This document shows, one piece after another, positions 1 to 7,777 of a stretch of DNA of 36,896 bases. This DNA comes from Gammaproteobacteria bacterium (GTDB lineage Bacteria; Pseudomonadota; Gammaproteobacteria; Pseudomonadales; Azotimanducaceae), in assembly GCA_028821125.1 (NCBI GenBank), contig JAPPHD010000031.1, positions 1 through 36,896 on the forward strand. The letters are read 5' to 3'. A model generated the notes under the pieces. The model had not been told where the DNA came from, did no database searches, and saw only the letters and a list, made by a program, of their open reading frames with translations. The translations under genes were made by a program, and so were the position numbers. Numbering within the stretch: position 1 is the first letter of the stretch; every line of letters begins with the position of its first letter.

Positions 1-4
1 TGAT

Positions 5-75
5 GTGGCCGTGCGCCGAAAGGGAAGCGCCGCATGCGAACTCGCTGCCCGGTGCTGGCGATTGTTCCATGTAAT
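5..75. repeat. Partial copy of palindromic repeat family R2 (right arm), cut by window edge
   Basis: A core at 13-43 matches the right arm of the complete R2 element at 17226-17256 over 31 positions with a single difference, and weaker similarity continues to about position 72 (both copies end near a TTCCATG). Only the right half is present; the left arm would lie before base 1. It sits just past the 3' end of the minus-strand permease gene, so it could also serve as a transcript-end hairpin. Confidence 0.75.
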
Positions 76-121
76 CTGGCTATGGCCGCACCGAGGGACT
101 GGAGGACATCGCCCCGTCAGG

Positions 122-1558
122 TCACCTGAGCTCCTTCTCCGCCAGGGCGATGGCCTCGAACTCCTCTTCCGGGGCGTTGGCAACCAGGTGATGGCGGCTG
201 TAGAAGAAGAAGTAGCCGATCATCACGAGATAGAAGACGGCGCTCCATGTGGCCGCCTCCACGCTGGCCAGAAACGTGGAGATGAACGCCACTATCGCCA
301 GCACGAACGCGATGCCGGATGTCAGGATTCCTCCCGGCGTGCGATAAGGCCGCTCCAGGTCCGGCTCCGTCCTGCGCAGCACGATGTGCGACAGCGTCAT
401 CAGCGCATACGAGATGGTGGCGCCGAACACCGCCGTGGTGATCATCAGGTCGCCCTCCCCGGTCAAAGACAGGCAGAACCCGAACACGCCCGGTACCACC
501 AGGGCCAGCACGGGCACCTTGCGCCGGTTGGTCACTGACAGGGCGCGCGGCAGGTACCCTGCCCGCGACAGCGCGAACACCTGCCGCGAATACGCATAGA
601 TTATCGAGAAGAAACTGGCGATGAGGCCCGACAGCCCCACCCAGTTGACGAACGATGCCGCCAGCGAGTCCTCGCCGTAGACGGCCTGCAGCGCGCCGAC
701 CAGGGGCGCGCCGTGATCGGCCATGAAGCCCGCCCCCGCTCCGCCCGGCGCCAGCACCAGCACCAGGCCGGCAAACACGAGCAGGATGAGCATGGCGGTG
801 ATGATGCCCCGCGGCATGTCCCGTGCCGGGTTGCCCGCTTCCTCCGCCGCCAGGGGTACGCCCTCGACGGCCAGAAAGAACCAGATGGCAAACGGAAAGG
901 CCGCCCAGACGCCGAGGTAGCCTTGCGGGAGGAAGGCGCCCGCGCCCGCGGCGCCTTCGTCGACCGCGATGTCGAACAGGTTGGCTGCATCGAAGTGGGG
1001 CAGCATGCCGGCGACGAAAACGCCGATGGCCAGCACCGCCAGCACGGTAATGACGAACATGGTCTTCAGCGCTTCGCCGGCGCCCCACAGGTGTACGCCG
1101 ACAAACACCAGGTAACTTCCCAGGTAGACCACCCAGCCGTCGATGCCGACCAGGGAATTGACGTAGCCGCCGATGAATATGGCGATGGCCGCCGGCGCCA
1201 GGGCGTACTCGAGCAGGATCGCCATGCCGGTCAGGTACCCGCCCCAGGGACCCAGGGCCCGCCTGGCAAAGCTGTAACCGCCCCCGGCCGTCGGCAGCGA
1301 TGCCGAGAGTTCCGCCAGGCTCAGCACCATGCACAGGTACATGACGGCCATGATCACCGTGGCGATCAGCAGGCCCCCGAAGCCGCCGTGCGCCAGGCCG
1401 AAGTTCCAGCCGGCGAAGTCCCCCGAGATCACGTAGGCGACCCCCAGGCCCGCCAGCAGCATCCAGCCGGCCGCGCCCTTCCGGAGCTGGCGGACCGCCA
1501 GGTAGTCGCCGGAGACCGATTCGTATTCCACGCTGCGACCGGGGGTGGATGTTGCCAT
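122..1558 (-). CDS. eat: Ethanolamine-type permease, APC superfamily
   Basis: A 478-residue inner-membrane transporter of the amino acid-polyamine-organocation superfamily. Hydrophobic segments run along almost the whole length, as expected for about 12 membrane helices. The N-terminal stretch (AGWMLLAGLGVAYVISGDFA, then GWNFGLA) and the GGGYSFARRALGPWGGYLTG segment resemble the ethanolamine permease subfamily, which imports ethanolamine for use as carbon or nitrogen source. The ATG at 1558 was chosen because AAGGAG lies about 9 bases upstream; an in-frame ATG 54 bases further up has no such site. No ethanolamine ammonia-lyase genes are nearby, so the substrate is inferred from family resemblance and could be another amine or amino acid. 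Length is normal for the family. Confidence 0.85.
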   Translation of the reverse strand: MATSTPGRSVEYESVSGDYLAVRQLRKGAAGWMLLAGLGVAYVISGDFAGWNFGLAHGGFGGLLIATVIMAVMYLCMVLSLAELSASLPTAGGGYSFARRALGPWGGYLTGMAILLEYALAPAAIAIFIGGYVNSLVGIDGWVVYLGSYLVFVGVHLWGAGEALKTMFVITVLAVLAIGVFVAGMLPHFDAANLFDIAVDEGAAGAGAFLPQGYLGVWAAFPFAIWFFLAVEGVPLAAEEAGNPARDMPRGIITAMLILLVFAGLVLVLAPGGAGAGFMADHGAPLVGALQAVYGEDSLAASFVNWVGLSGLIASFFSIIYAYSRQVFALSRAGYLPRALSVTNRRKVPVLALVVPGVFGFCLSLTGEGDLMITTAVFGATISYALMTLSHIVLRRTEPDLERPYRTPGGILTSGIAFVLAIVAFISTFLASVEAATWSAVFYLVMIGYFFFYSRHHLVANAPEEEFEAIALAEKELR

Positions 1559-1733
1559 GCGGGGCTCCTTTTCGTGGTTGCCTGACGTTGCGCCCGACGG
1601 CAGCCTGCTCATCTCGGACGACCGGTTCGGGGCAGTTTACCCGGTGACCTGTTCGGGCAATCGACGCTGTTGCGGGCGTCGCCACCTGCCGAGGCAGTGC
1701 TTCGGCTCGGGCTGCACCGCACCGGTGGCAACG

Positions 1734-2450
1734 TCAAAGGTCAGGGCTGACCTGCCGGGCCGGTCCGTGCCGGCTGCGCAGCCACCAGGCGCCATCCCGC
1801 CGGAAGGCGACCAGCGCGTCGAGGTACTCGATTTCGGGACCCTCCACGGATTCTCCGAGCAGGCGGTCGCGCACCAGGTGCAGGGTGATGTCGTGGGTGA
1901 CCAGGATGTCCAACTGGGGCTTCGCGACGGGCGTCTCGAGCTTTCCCGTCATCACCCTGAGCACCAGCCTCGCCGCCAGGTCCGCCGGCGCCATGGCGTC
2001 CCCGGGCGCCGTGCCCTCGAACCAGGCCCGCAGCAAGCCGACCATTCCCCCGGCCTGCTGCATCGCCTGCCACATCTTCATCTGGTCGAGCACGTAGAAC
2101 ACGCCGAGCCCCTCCACCGGCCGGCAGCGGGTGGCCCCGCCGCCCCGCGCGCGGTGCGTTTCCAGGATCAACGCCGCCGTTTCCGAGCAGCGTTCGGCCG
2201 GGCTGGCGTAGCCGCGCAGCGTCAGCGACTTGTCGAGCCTTGCGCCGAACCGCTCGCACAGTTCCCGTCCTTCGTCTGTCAGCGGGTTCAGCAGGTCGTG
2301 AATGTCCGGGTCGTACTCCCTGGCGGAGTGGCGCAGCAGCACGGCCGCATGGTCCACCCCGGCAGCGAACACCTCCTCAATCAACTCAACGGAACCGTCG
2401 CCCGCCAACCTCGTCGCCAGCGCGCTTTTCCGGGAGATTTCCGCTGTCAT
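1734..2450 (-). CDS. Histidine phosphatase superfamily protein
   Basis: A 238-residue cytosolic-looking protein with no signal peptide or membrane segment. The motif LLRHSARE (residues 39-45) corresponds to the RHG/RHxxRE phosphate-binding loop that carries the phosphorylated histidine, and VTHDITL near residue 185 supplies the second catalytic histidine of the superfamily. An acidic SPAERCSETA segment between them also matches the fold. The superfamily covers phosphoglycerate mutase-like enzymes and acid phosphatases; the substrate cannot be told here. It is followed on the same strand by the permease gene after about 175 bases, so co-transcription is possible but not shown. Confidence 0.75.
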   Translation of the reverse strand: MTAEISRKSALATRLAGDGSVELIEEVFAAGVDHAAVLLRHSAREYDPDIHDLLNPLTDEGRELCERFGARLDKSLTLRGYASPAERCSETAALILETHRARGGGATRCRPVEGLGVFYVLDQMKMWQAMQQAGGMVGLLRAWFEGTAPGDAMAPADLAARLVLRVMTGKLETPVAKPQLDILVTHDITLHLVRDRLLGESVEGPEIEYLDALVAFRRDGAWWLRSRHGPARQVSPDL

Positions 2451-2559
2451 CGGGCTCCGTTTTCCTACATCGCTCTATTGCAGCGTCCGATGATACTGTG
2501 AATTCCGCGGACCAGGCATCATCCTCATGCCGGTGGGATGTGCAACCAGGGGCGATCGG

Positions 2560-2588
2560 TTGACCGCCGACTACGGAGACATTAGAGT
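2560..2588 (+). promoter_or_regulatory. Sigma-70-like promoter of the RHH/RelE toxin-antitoxin pair
   Basis: TTGACC at 2560-2565 and TAGAGT at 2583-2588 are separated by exactly 17 bases. Transcription would start near 2595, directly at the edge of the tandem operator and about 20 bases before the antitoxin start codon. Confidence 0.5.
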
Positions 2589-2597
2589 GACTACAAT

Positions 2598-2617
2598 TGC
2601 ATTGAGATGCATTGACA
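2598..2617 (+). promoter_or_regulatory. Tandem 10-bp operator half-sites upstream of the RHH antitoxin
   Basis: TGCATTGAGA (2598-2607) is followed at once by TGCATTGACA (2608-2617): two near-identical 10-base units, one helical turn apart. Ribbon-helix-helix repressors typically bind such tandem repeats on one DNA face. The site lies over the predicted transcript start and ends at the antitoxin ATG (2617), as expected for autoregulation. Confidence 0.55.
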
Positions 2618-2844
2618 TGGACACGATTCAGGTAACTGCGCGGTTCCCCGGCGAACTTGTCACCGGCCTGGACGCCGCCGCCAGGCAGCTCAGCCGCAGC
2701 CGGGCGGAAATCCTCCGGCAGGCCGTGGAACGCTATCTGGAAGACTTCAACGACCTGTCGACGGCCATCGAGCGCTTGCGCGACCCGAACGATCCGGTAC
2801 TGGATTGGGAGCAGGTTCGGGATGAGCTACTCGATACGGATTAA
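2617..2844 (+). CDS. Ribbon-helix-helix (CopG-type) antitoxin
   Basis: A 75-residue protein. It opens with a beta-strand-like DTIQVTARFPGEL, then a helix-turn-helix AAARQLSRSRAEILRQAVERYLED, the classic ribbon-helix-helix DNA-binding layout (residues 2-42). The acidic C-terminus, ending LDTD, is the likely toxin-wrapping tail. The ATG at 2617 was chosen over an upstream start at 2527 because it begins exactly at the family N-terminus and lies just after the promoter and operator repeats. Its last 23 bases overlap the toxin gene, implying translational coupling. It should neutralise the adjacent RelE-type toxin and repress its own operon. Confidence 0.85.
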   Translation: MDTIQVTARFPGELVTGLDAAARQLSRSRAEILRQAVERYLEDFNDLSTAIERLRDPNDPVLDWEQVRDELLDTD

Positions 2845-3079
2845 GCGAAGCGCGCGCAAGGAACTGTTTCGCATAGCTCGCCCAGAGCGCCACAAGATCG
2901 TCGCGGCAATCGACGCGCTGGCCGGGAACCCCTTTGTCGGGTCCGCGCTCAAGGGCCAACTGCAGGGCTTGCGACGCATTCGCGTTGGCGACTACCGGGT
3001 AGTGTATGAAATCCAGCAAGGTCAACTGGTCGTTCTGGTGATCGCCGTAGCGCATCGCCGCGAAGTCTATCGTCGCTGA
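2822..3079 (+). CDS. RelE/ParE-superfamily toxin
   Basis: An 85-residue basic protein starting inside the end of the antitoxin gene. The order helix (KRSARKELFRIARPERHKIV), then the GLRRIRVGDYRVVYEI strand pair and a final VIAVAHRREVYRR strand is the standard RelE/RelE-like fold. The basic residues R51, R54 and R59 and the terminal H78-R79-R80 plus Y83 match positions used by ribosome-dependent mRNA interferases, so a RelE-like activity is more likely than ParE-type gyrase poisoning, though this is inferred. The protein looks intact and full length. The pair sits alone between the phosphatase and the SDR gene. Confidence 0.85.
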   Translation: MSYSIRIKRSARKELFRIARPERHKIVAAIDALAGNPFVGSALKGQLQGLRRIRVGDYRVVYEIQQGQLVVLVIAVAHRREVYRR

Positions 3080-3194
3080 CGCCCGCACAGCGGCTCGCGC
3101 CAATCGCAGCATGCCGTGATCCCGAACGGCCGACGGCTGTTTAGCGCGCTTCGGAACGTTAAACTATGCGCGCTTTCACGGATCGGGCACGGCA

Positions 3195-4109
3195 ATGGGA
3201 CGACTTGACGACAAGGTGGCGGTGGTGACGGGCGCCGGCCGGGGTATCGGCCGGGAGATCGCGCTCATGATGGCCGGCGAGGGTGCGAGCATCGTCGTCA
3301 ACGACCTCGGCGGCGCCACCGACGGCACCGGCGGCGGGCGCATCGCCGACCAGGTGGCGGCGGAAATCGAGGCGCAGGGCGGCAGGGCGGTGGCCAATAC
3401 CGAGTCGGTCGCCGAAGTGGCCGGCGGCGAGAGCCTGCTGCAGACCGCGCTCGATGCCTTCGGCGGTATGGACATCCTGGTCAACAACGCCGGCATTCTC
3501 CGCGACAGGTCGATCTTCAACCTGCAGGAAGCGGATTGGGACGCGGTGATCGCCGTACACCTAAAGGGACACTACTGCTGCTCGCGTCCGTTCGCCAGGT
3601 ACGTCCGCGAGACCGGGCGCACCGGCTGCCGCATCGTCAATTTTTCCAGCGTCTCCGGCCTGCTGGGCAATTTCGGGCAATCCAACTACGGCGCCGCCAA
3701 GGCCGGTATCGCCGGTTTCTCGCGGGTGCTCGCCCTGGAGATGGCCAAGTACGGTTGCACGGTGAACACCATCTCGCCCGGCGCGCTCACGCGCATGACG
3801 ATTCCGCTGAGGGAGAACCGGGGCGAGAGCGTCGCGGAGCCGGAACTCGAACAGGGCGGCCCGCAGCACGTGGCGCCGATGGTCGTGTGGCTTTGCTGCG
3901 AAGAAGCGGCCGGCATCACCGGCGAGATTTTCCACACCGGCGGCGGCAGCGTGGCCATCATGCAGCAACCGGCGGTCATCAAGCGGTTCGACAAGCCTGA
4001 CGGCCTCTGGACCCTGGACGAACTCGACCGGCTCGGCCCCGAACTCGTGGAAGCGCGCCGGGTCAACGTGGCGGTCGCGGACGAGTCCGGCGGGGCCGAT
4101 GTCTTTTGA
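3195..4109 (+). CDS. Short-chain dehydrogenase, 3-hydroxyacyl-CoA dehydrogenase-like
   Basis: A 304-residue NAD(P)-dependent oxidoreductase. TGAGRGIG at residues 12-19 is the dinucleotide-binding glycine motif, NNAG at 97-100 is the structural motif, and S152, Y165 and K169 form the catalytic triad (SNYGAAKAG). The insert at NDLGGATDGTGGG after the second strand, and the roughly 50-residue C-terminal extension, resemble the dehydrogenase part of multifunctional beta-oxidation proteins (MFE-2 type), so a (3R)-hydroxyacyl-CoA or similar substrate is plausible. No strong ribosome site precedes the ATG. The LptA-like gene starts within a few bases of its end, so the two are probably co-transcribed. 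Confidence 0.85.
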   Translation: MGRLDDKVAVVTGAGRGIGREIALMMAGEGASIVVNDLGGATDGTGGGRIADQVAAEIEAQGGRAVANTESVAEVAGGESLLQTALDAFGGMDILVNNAGILRDRSIFNLQEADWDAVIAVHLKGHYCCSRPFARYVRETGRTGCRIVNFSSVSGLLGNFGQSNYGAAKAGIAGFSRVLALEMAKYGCTVNTISPGALTRMTIPLRENRGESVAEPELEQGGPQHVAPMVVWLCCEEAAGITGEIFHTGGGSVAIMQQPAVIKRFDKPDGLWTLDELDRLGPELVEARRVNVAVADESGGADVF

Positions 4110-4120
4110 CCGGTAGCGCC

Positions 4121-4597
4121 ATGAGTGCAGCGTTGCTGTTGCTTGCGTTCGCCGATGCAGCGTCGGCGCAGCCCATCGAGATCCAGGCTGACCAGTTCGA
4201 AATGCTGCTGGAGGAGCGGATGACGACGTACACCGGGAACGTCGTGGCAACCCAGGGCAGCCGCGCCATCACGGGCCGCGAACTGGTGGTTCGCTTCAAC
4301 GAGGACAACGAGATCTTGGCCATGCGCGCCAGCGGCGAACCCGCACGGCTGACCGATGCCGAAGAGGAGGCGCCGATATCGCTGGCGGGAGCATTGCTCG
4401 ACTACGACTTCGACGAGTCGGTGGTGCGCGCCGAGGGCGGCGGCGTTTTGAGCCGGGGCGGCGACACCATCGCCGCGCGACGAATCGTCTACGACCTGAA
4501 AGCGGAAAATGCCCGGGCGGTCGGCGATGATACCCACCGGGTGACGCTCACACTGGCGCCCGCCGCAGACCGGTCAAAACTCCTCCCGAACCCTTAG
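4121..4597 (+). CDS. LptA/OstA-domain periplasmic protein
   Basis: A 158-residue protein with a hydrophobic N-terminus ending ADAASA-QP, a likely Sec signal peptide, followed by an OstA/LptA-type domain: IEIQADQFE, then YTGNVVATQGSRAITGRELVV, matches the repeated beta-strand pattern of LptA, the bridge that carries lipopolysaccharide across the periplasm. A TTG start at 4106 overlapping the SDR stop would add five residues; neither start has a clear ribosome site or a basic n-region. The usual neighbours lptC and lptB are absent, so this may be a stand-alone paralogue rather than the housekeeping lptA. Its last 24 bases overlap the end of the convergent DNA ligase gene. Confidence 0.7.
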   Translation: MSAALLLLAFADAASAQPIEIQADQFEMLLEERMTTYTGNVVATQGSRAITGRELVVRFNEDNEILAMRASGEPARLTDAEEEAPISLAGALLDYDFDESVVRAEGGGVLSRGGDTIAARRIVYDLKAENARAVGDDTHRVTLTLAPAADRSKLLPNP

Positions 4598-5440
4598 ATA
4601 GCTTGCGAATCGGGGAGTTCCGTTGGCCGTCTTTCCACGATGCCGGTAGGTGACCGTCGCGCCCAACTCCGGCGGATGGCTGCGTTCGGCATCGGTGAAA
4701 CCCGTGCCCAATCTGAATCGGCGGCCCGTGGGCGTCTCGACGAGAAGCGACCCGAGCATCCCCTGAAACCTGCCCTTGCCGGGCAGGTGAGCAACAACCA
4801 CCGCTTCCGCGTCCTGGTGGGGTTTCACTTTCAGCAGGTCGTCCGAGCGCCCGGCCCGGTGCCGGGAGTCGGCCCGGCGCAGCATGAGCCCTTCACCGCC
4901 CCGGGCTACGACACGCTCCATTTCCGCCATCAACTCCTCGTGGCTCTCGACCCGAAACTGGACAACCAACTCCAGGTACGGCGCGTCGATGCCCTGAATC
5001 AACTCCAGCAAACGATGCAGGCGCTCATCAAAGGTTCCGACATGATCCGGCAGATCGAACACCATGTAGCGAATCCGGCGCCAGGCCCGGGCATCGGGGA
5101 CCTCACGCCGGACGGCCCCGGACAACACTTCAAAGGAGCCGCGCCCGATCCACAACTCGCCATCGAGCGGTGTCGCCGGGAACCCGCGCAGAAACCACGA
5201 GGGCACGGCAAAACGGTTGCCCCGGCGTGAGTAAAGCGCCTCGCCGTCCCACAGGGCGCGAACGCCGTCGAGCTTTTCGCTCACCCAGTACGCAGATACG
5301 TCAACGCCCTCTTCGTAAACGCTGGCCAGCGCCACCGGCGGCGCTTTCGAATATGCCAGGCCCGCCCAACAGCCGACAACTGCGGCAGCAACAAGATTGA
5401 TGAATCGGCACACGTCAATGACTCCGGCATCGTCGGACAC
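4574..5440 (-). CDS. Exported minimal ATP-dependent DNA ligase (LigE-type)
   Basis: A 288-residue ligase. SEKLDGVRA (K56 is the adenylated lysine, motif I), PLDGELW (motif III, about 91-97), MVFDL (126-130), GGEGLMLR (motif IV, 181-188) and DLLKVKP (motif V, 201-207) are all present and in order, followed by a short OB domain. An N-terminal hydrophobic segment (about 14-30, AAAVVGCWAGLAYS) reads as a signal peptide, as in LigE-type ligases of Gram-negative bacteria, which are thought to act on DNA in the periplasm. The GTG at 5440 has TAAGG a few bases upstream; a GTG ten codons later would also give a good signal peptide. No Ku or LigD polymerase partner is present. Confidence 0.85.
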   Translation of the reverse strand: MSDDAGVIDVCRFINLVAAAVVGCWAGLAYSKAPPVALASVYEEGVDVSAYWVSEKLDGVRALWDGEALYSRRGNRFAVPSWFLRGFPATPLDGELWIGRGSFEVLSGAVRREVPDARAWRRIRYMVFDLPDHVGTFDERLHRLLELIQGIDAPYLELVVQFRVESHEELMAEMERVVARGGEGLMLRRADSRHRAGRSDDLLKVKPHQDAEAVVVAHLPGKGRFQGMLGSLLVETPTGRRFRLGTGFTDAERSHPPELGATVTYRHRGKTANGTPRFASYLRVREEF

Positions 5441-5646
5441 ACAACCTTAAGGACCTGCGACACCGTCCGATGTCGGACAACGTACTCAATGCGATTGGGA
5501 ATCCGGATTCACCGCCTGTACGAGGTTTTCCATCCAGGTGCAGTCCATCGGGAAGATGCCGCGTCGGGCCAGGCATTAGCCAACCTGACCGAGGCACTGG
5601 CGTCACGGCCGCATGAATCGTTCCAGCGTTGAGAGCGGGCCGGAGT
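5441..5646. other. Intergenic spacer with a short inverted repeat
   Basis: No coding sequence is evident. GTCCGA-TG-TCGGAC at 5465-5478 is a perfect 6-base inverted repeat and a related GTCGGACA occurs at 5432-5439 over the ligase start codon. It could be a regulator site for the ligase gene or chance. Confidence 0.3.
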
Positions 5647-7032
5647 TTACTGGCGGCCCCGGCTCCGGGCTGTGGAACGCAGCAGGTCAGCTTGCCGGTA
5701 CACGATGCCGCCCTTGACGACACGGAAGATTCGATGGACGTTGCCAATGTCGGCCAGAGGATCTCCATCAAGGATCACCAGGTCCGCGAGCTTGCCGGCC
5801 TCGACCGATCCGAGGTCGTGCTCCCGTCCCAACATCCGCGCCGCATTGATTGTCGCGATATCCAATACCTGCCTGGGCGACAGGCCGGATTCGACCAGCA
5901 ATTGCAATTCAAGCTGAGCCGTCAGGCCGTTCAGCAGGCCCGCGCCGGCATTGCCCGTGTCGGACCCGGAAACCACAAGCAGGCCCGCGTCGAAAACCTT
6001 CCTGGTGTTCGCCTGCAAGACCGGGAGGCGTTCTTCCATGTAGGAATGATTGTCCCAAAGGGATTGCCACTCCTGGACGAACGCCGGATTCATGCCCGTT
6101 TCGAATTCCGTTCGCGGTACCAGGCCACGCCGGTCGAACGCGGCGCCCCGCCTGGCCCATCCCGCAATGTCGCCGGCGGCTTCGAAGATCGAGTGTGTTG
6201 TCTGGTAGACCGCCCGGTTCTTCTTCATCAACGCGATGAACTCTGCATCGACGGGGTCGGAAATGATGCCGTGAACGAGGCCGTCGGCACCCGCCCGCAG
6301 CGCTTCCTTGGCGAAACTCAGAATCGGCGCGTGCACATAAGCCTTCAACCCCTGACGATGCGCCTCATCGATGACCGACCGCATTACCGCCGTTTCGAGT
6401 ACGGGCAGCCCGGCCTTGATGGCATAGATGACCGGGCTGTAAACCAGCTTGACTGCATCGACCCCGGCCGCTGCGAGTTCGCGCACGGATGCCCTTGCCT
6501 GTTCCGGCGTCTCCGATTCGTAGCCACCGACCACATGCCCGCCCGCCGCGCTGAACTGCCTGCCGACACCCAAGAAATGCGGATAGGGAGCGGAGGGTTC
6601 AAGAGACCGGCGCTTGAGTTCGGCAAAGGCATCCAGATCGTTGATGCCGGGAGAGAAGACCAGCGTCACGCCCCAGCCGAGCAGATCGGCCAGATGCTGC
6701 CGGTGGTCCGTGGTTGTCTGGTCAAAACCAAAGCTTCCCCGGCCAAGGTGATTGTGCATGTCGGCAAGCCCCGGTATTACGAACTTGCCCGTCGCATCGA
6801 TGACCTCGGCGCCCTTCGGGATATCGATGTCCTGCGCCGGACCGACATCGTCGATTCGGTTGCCGGCAATGACGATCACCGCATTTCGGATCGGGGCGCG
6901 GGACGTTCCATCGATCAGCGTGGCGCCGGTGATGGCTTTCATGCTTCCAGGCTCCGGCGATTGCCGCGCACCGCCGGCACTCGGGGTCGAGGCGAGGGAA
7001 CAGGCAATCAGACAGGTAATCAACCGTTGCAT
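5647..7032 (-). CDS. Exported amidohydrolase-family metal enzyme
   Basis: A 461-residue protein of the amidohydrolase superfamily, imidazolonepropionase/prolidase-like branch. The metal-ligand set can be followed: H93 and H95 in DMHNH, K195 in AVKLVY (candidate carboxylated lysine), H234 in AYVHAP, H254 in LVHGI and D358 in SGSDTG. A short hydrophobic N-terminus (about 1-20) suggests export. The start is well supported by a strong AGGAGG site just upstream of ATG 7032. The C-terminal GSVEAGKLADLVILDGDPLADI segment is the typical return of the small beta-sandwich. The hydrolysed substrate cannot be predicted. It is transcribed away from the selenoprotein gene, whose start lies 116 bases off. 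Confidence 0.85.
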   Translation of the reverse strand: MQRLITCLIACSLASTPSAGGARQSPEPGSMKAITGATLIDGTSRAPIRNAVIVIAGNRIDDVGPAQDIDIPKGAEVIDATGKFVIPGLADMHNHLGRGSFGFDQTTTDHRQHLADLLGWGVTLVFSPGINDLDAFAELKRRSLEPSAPYPHFLGVGRQFSAAGGHVVGGYESETPEQARASVRELAAAGVDAVKLVYSPVIYAIKAGLPVLETAVMRSVIDEAHRQGLKAYVHAPILSFAKEALRAGADGLVHGIISDPVDAEFIALMKKNRAVYQTTHSIFEAAGDIAGWARRGAAFDRRGLVPRTEFETGMNPAFVQEWQSLWDNHSYMEERLPVLQANTRKVFDAGLLVVSGSDTGNAGAGLLNGLTAQLELQLLVESGLSPRQVLDIATINAARMLGREHDLGSVEAGKLADLVILDGDPLADIGNVHRIFRVVKGGIVYRQADLLRSTARSRGRQ

Positions 7033-7148
7033 TGCGTGGTTCCCCCCCTCCTATTCACGACAGGCGCTGAGTCTGTCATATTGCGCACCGAATTTCGGCA
7101 CCCGGGCCGGCGGTGTTCATCCGCGTTCGACAAACAAGGAGCCTGCCA

Positions 7149-7700
7149 ATGAAATCAGCAATTCGCCTCTCCAATTGGGTTGCACTGGCCGCGGGCGCAG
7201 TACTTTCATCCGCGGCCTTCTCCGCGGAGGTTGGGGAAGCCGCACCGGAATTCACCCTCAGCGGCAGCGACGGACACGCACACGCGCTGGCCGAATACCG
7301 CGGACGTCACGTGGTACTGGCCTTCTTTCCGAAAGCGTTTACCGGCGGCTGAACCATGCAGTGCAAGGCGCTGCGTGACAGTGCGTTGGAAATCGGCAAC
7401 TTCGACGTCGCCTATTTCATGGTCAGCGTGGACTCGCTGGAGGACAATACGGCCTTTGCGGAGCAGAACCGGGCCAATTTTCCCGTATTGGCCGATCCCG
7501 ACCGCACGGTATCGGAGGCTTACGGCGTACTGTCCGAACGCGGCTACGCGAATCGCTGGACTTACTTCATCGACCCGGCCGGCATGATCGTGCGCGTCGA
7601 CCGGGAAGTCGACCCGCGCACCGCCGGAGCGGACCTGGTGGCCCATCTCGACGAACTGGAGGTGCCGCGAACCGGCGATTCAGGCGCAACCGAAGGATAG
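7149..7700 (+). CDS. Exported peroxiredoxin with predicted selenocysteine at an in-frame TGA
   Basis: Read through the TGA at 7350-7352, this is an uninterrupted 183-residue thiol-peroxidase-type protein (AhpC/TSA, BCP-like branch). Residues 1-26 form a Sec signal peptide ending AFSA. The fold then runs VGEAAPEFTLSGSDG, HVVLAFFPKAFTGG-U68-TMQC72-KALRDS, NFPVLADPD and TYFIDPAGMIVRVDRE. Residue 68 is where the family has its peroxidatic cysteine; C72 is a candidate resolving residue. The reading frame is the same on both sides of the TGA, with normal codon use and full family length, and a SECIS-like hairpin follows at the right distance. AAGGAG lies 8 bases before ATG 7149. It should reduce peroxides in the periplasm. 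The alternative is a nonsense mutation or base error (TGC to TGA). No selA, selB, selC or selD is in the window. Confidence 0.8.
7368..7384 (+). promoter_or_regulatory. Predicted bacterial SECIS hairpin
   Basis: GCGCTG (7368-7373) pairs with CAGTGC (7379-7384) in a 6-bp stem with one G-U, leaving a five-base loop CGTGA. The loop starts 21 bases after the TGA and has G as its second base followed by U, which meets the usual bacterial SECIS rules (short stem, G in the first two loop positions, loop roughly 16-37 bases from the UGA). It would bind SelB to direct selenocysteine insertion. Confidence 0.6.
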
Positions 7701-7777
7701 GAGAACCGGGCTGGAGCGGCCGTCCGGACAGGGGCCGTACTTTCCGCACATGAACTGCGGGCACAAGGATTCGGACC

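Noticed and set aside
5629..7152. 507-residue plus-strand open frame
   Set aside because: Antisense shadow of the amidohydrolase gene with no family-like sequence.
7350..7352. TGA as an ordinary stop making the peroxiredoxin a pseudogene
   Set aside because: Considered seriously, but the TGA replaces exactly the catalytic cysteine, the frame is otherwise intact and a SECIS-like hairpin follows at the right spacing. It remains the main alternative.
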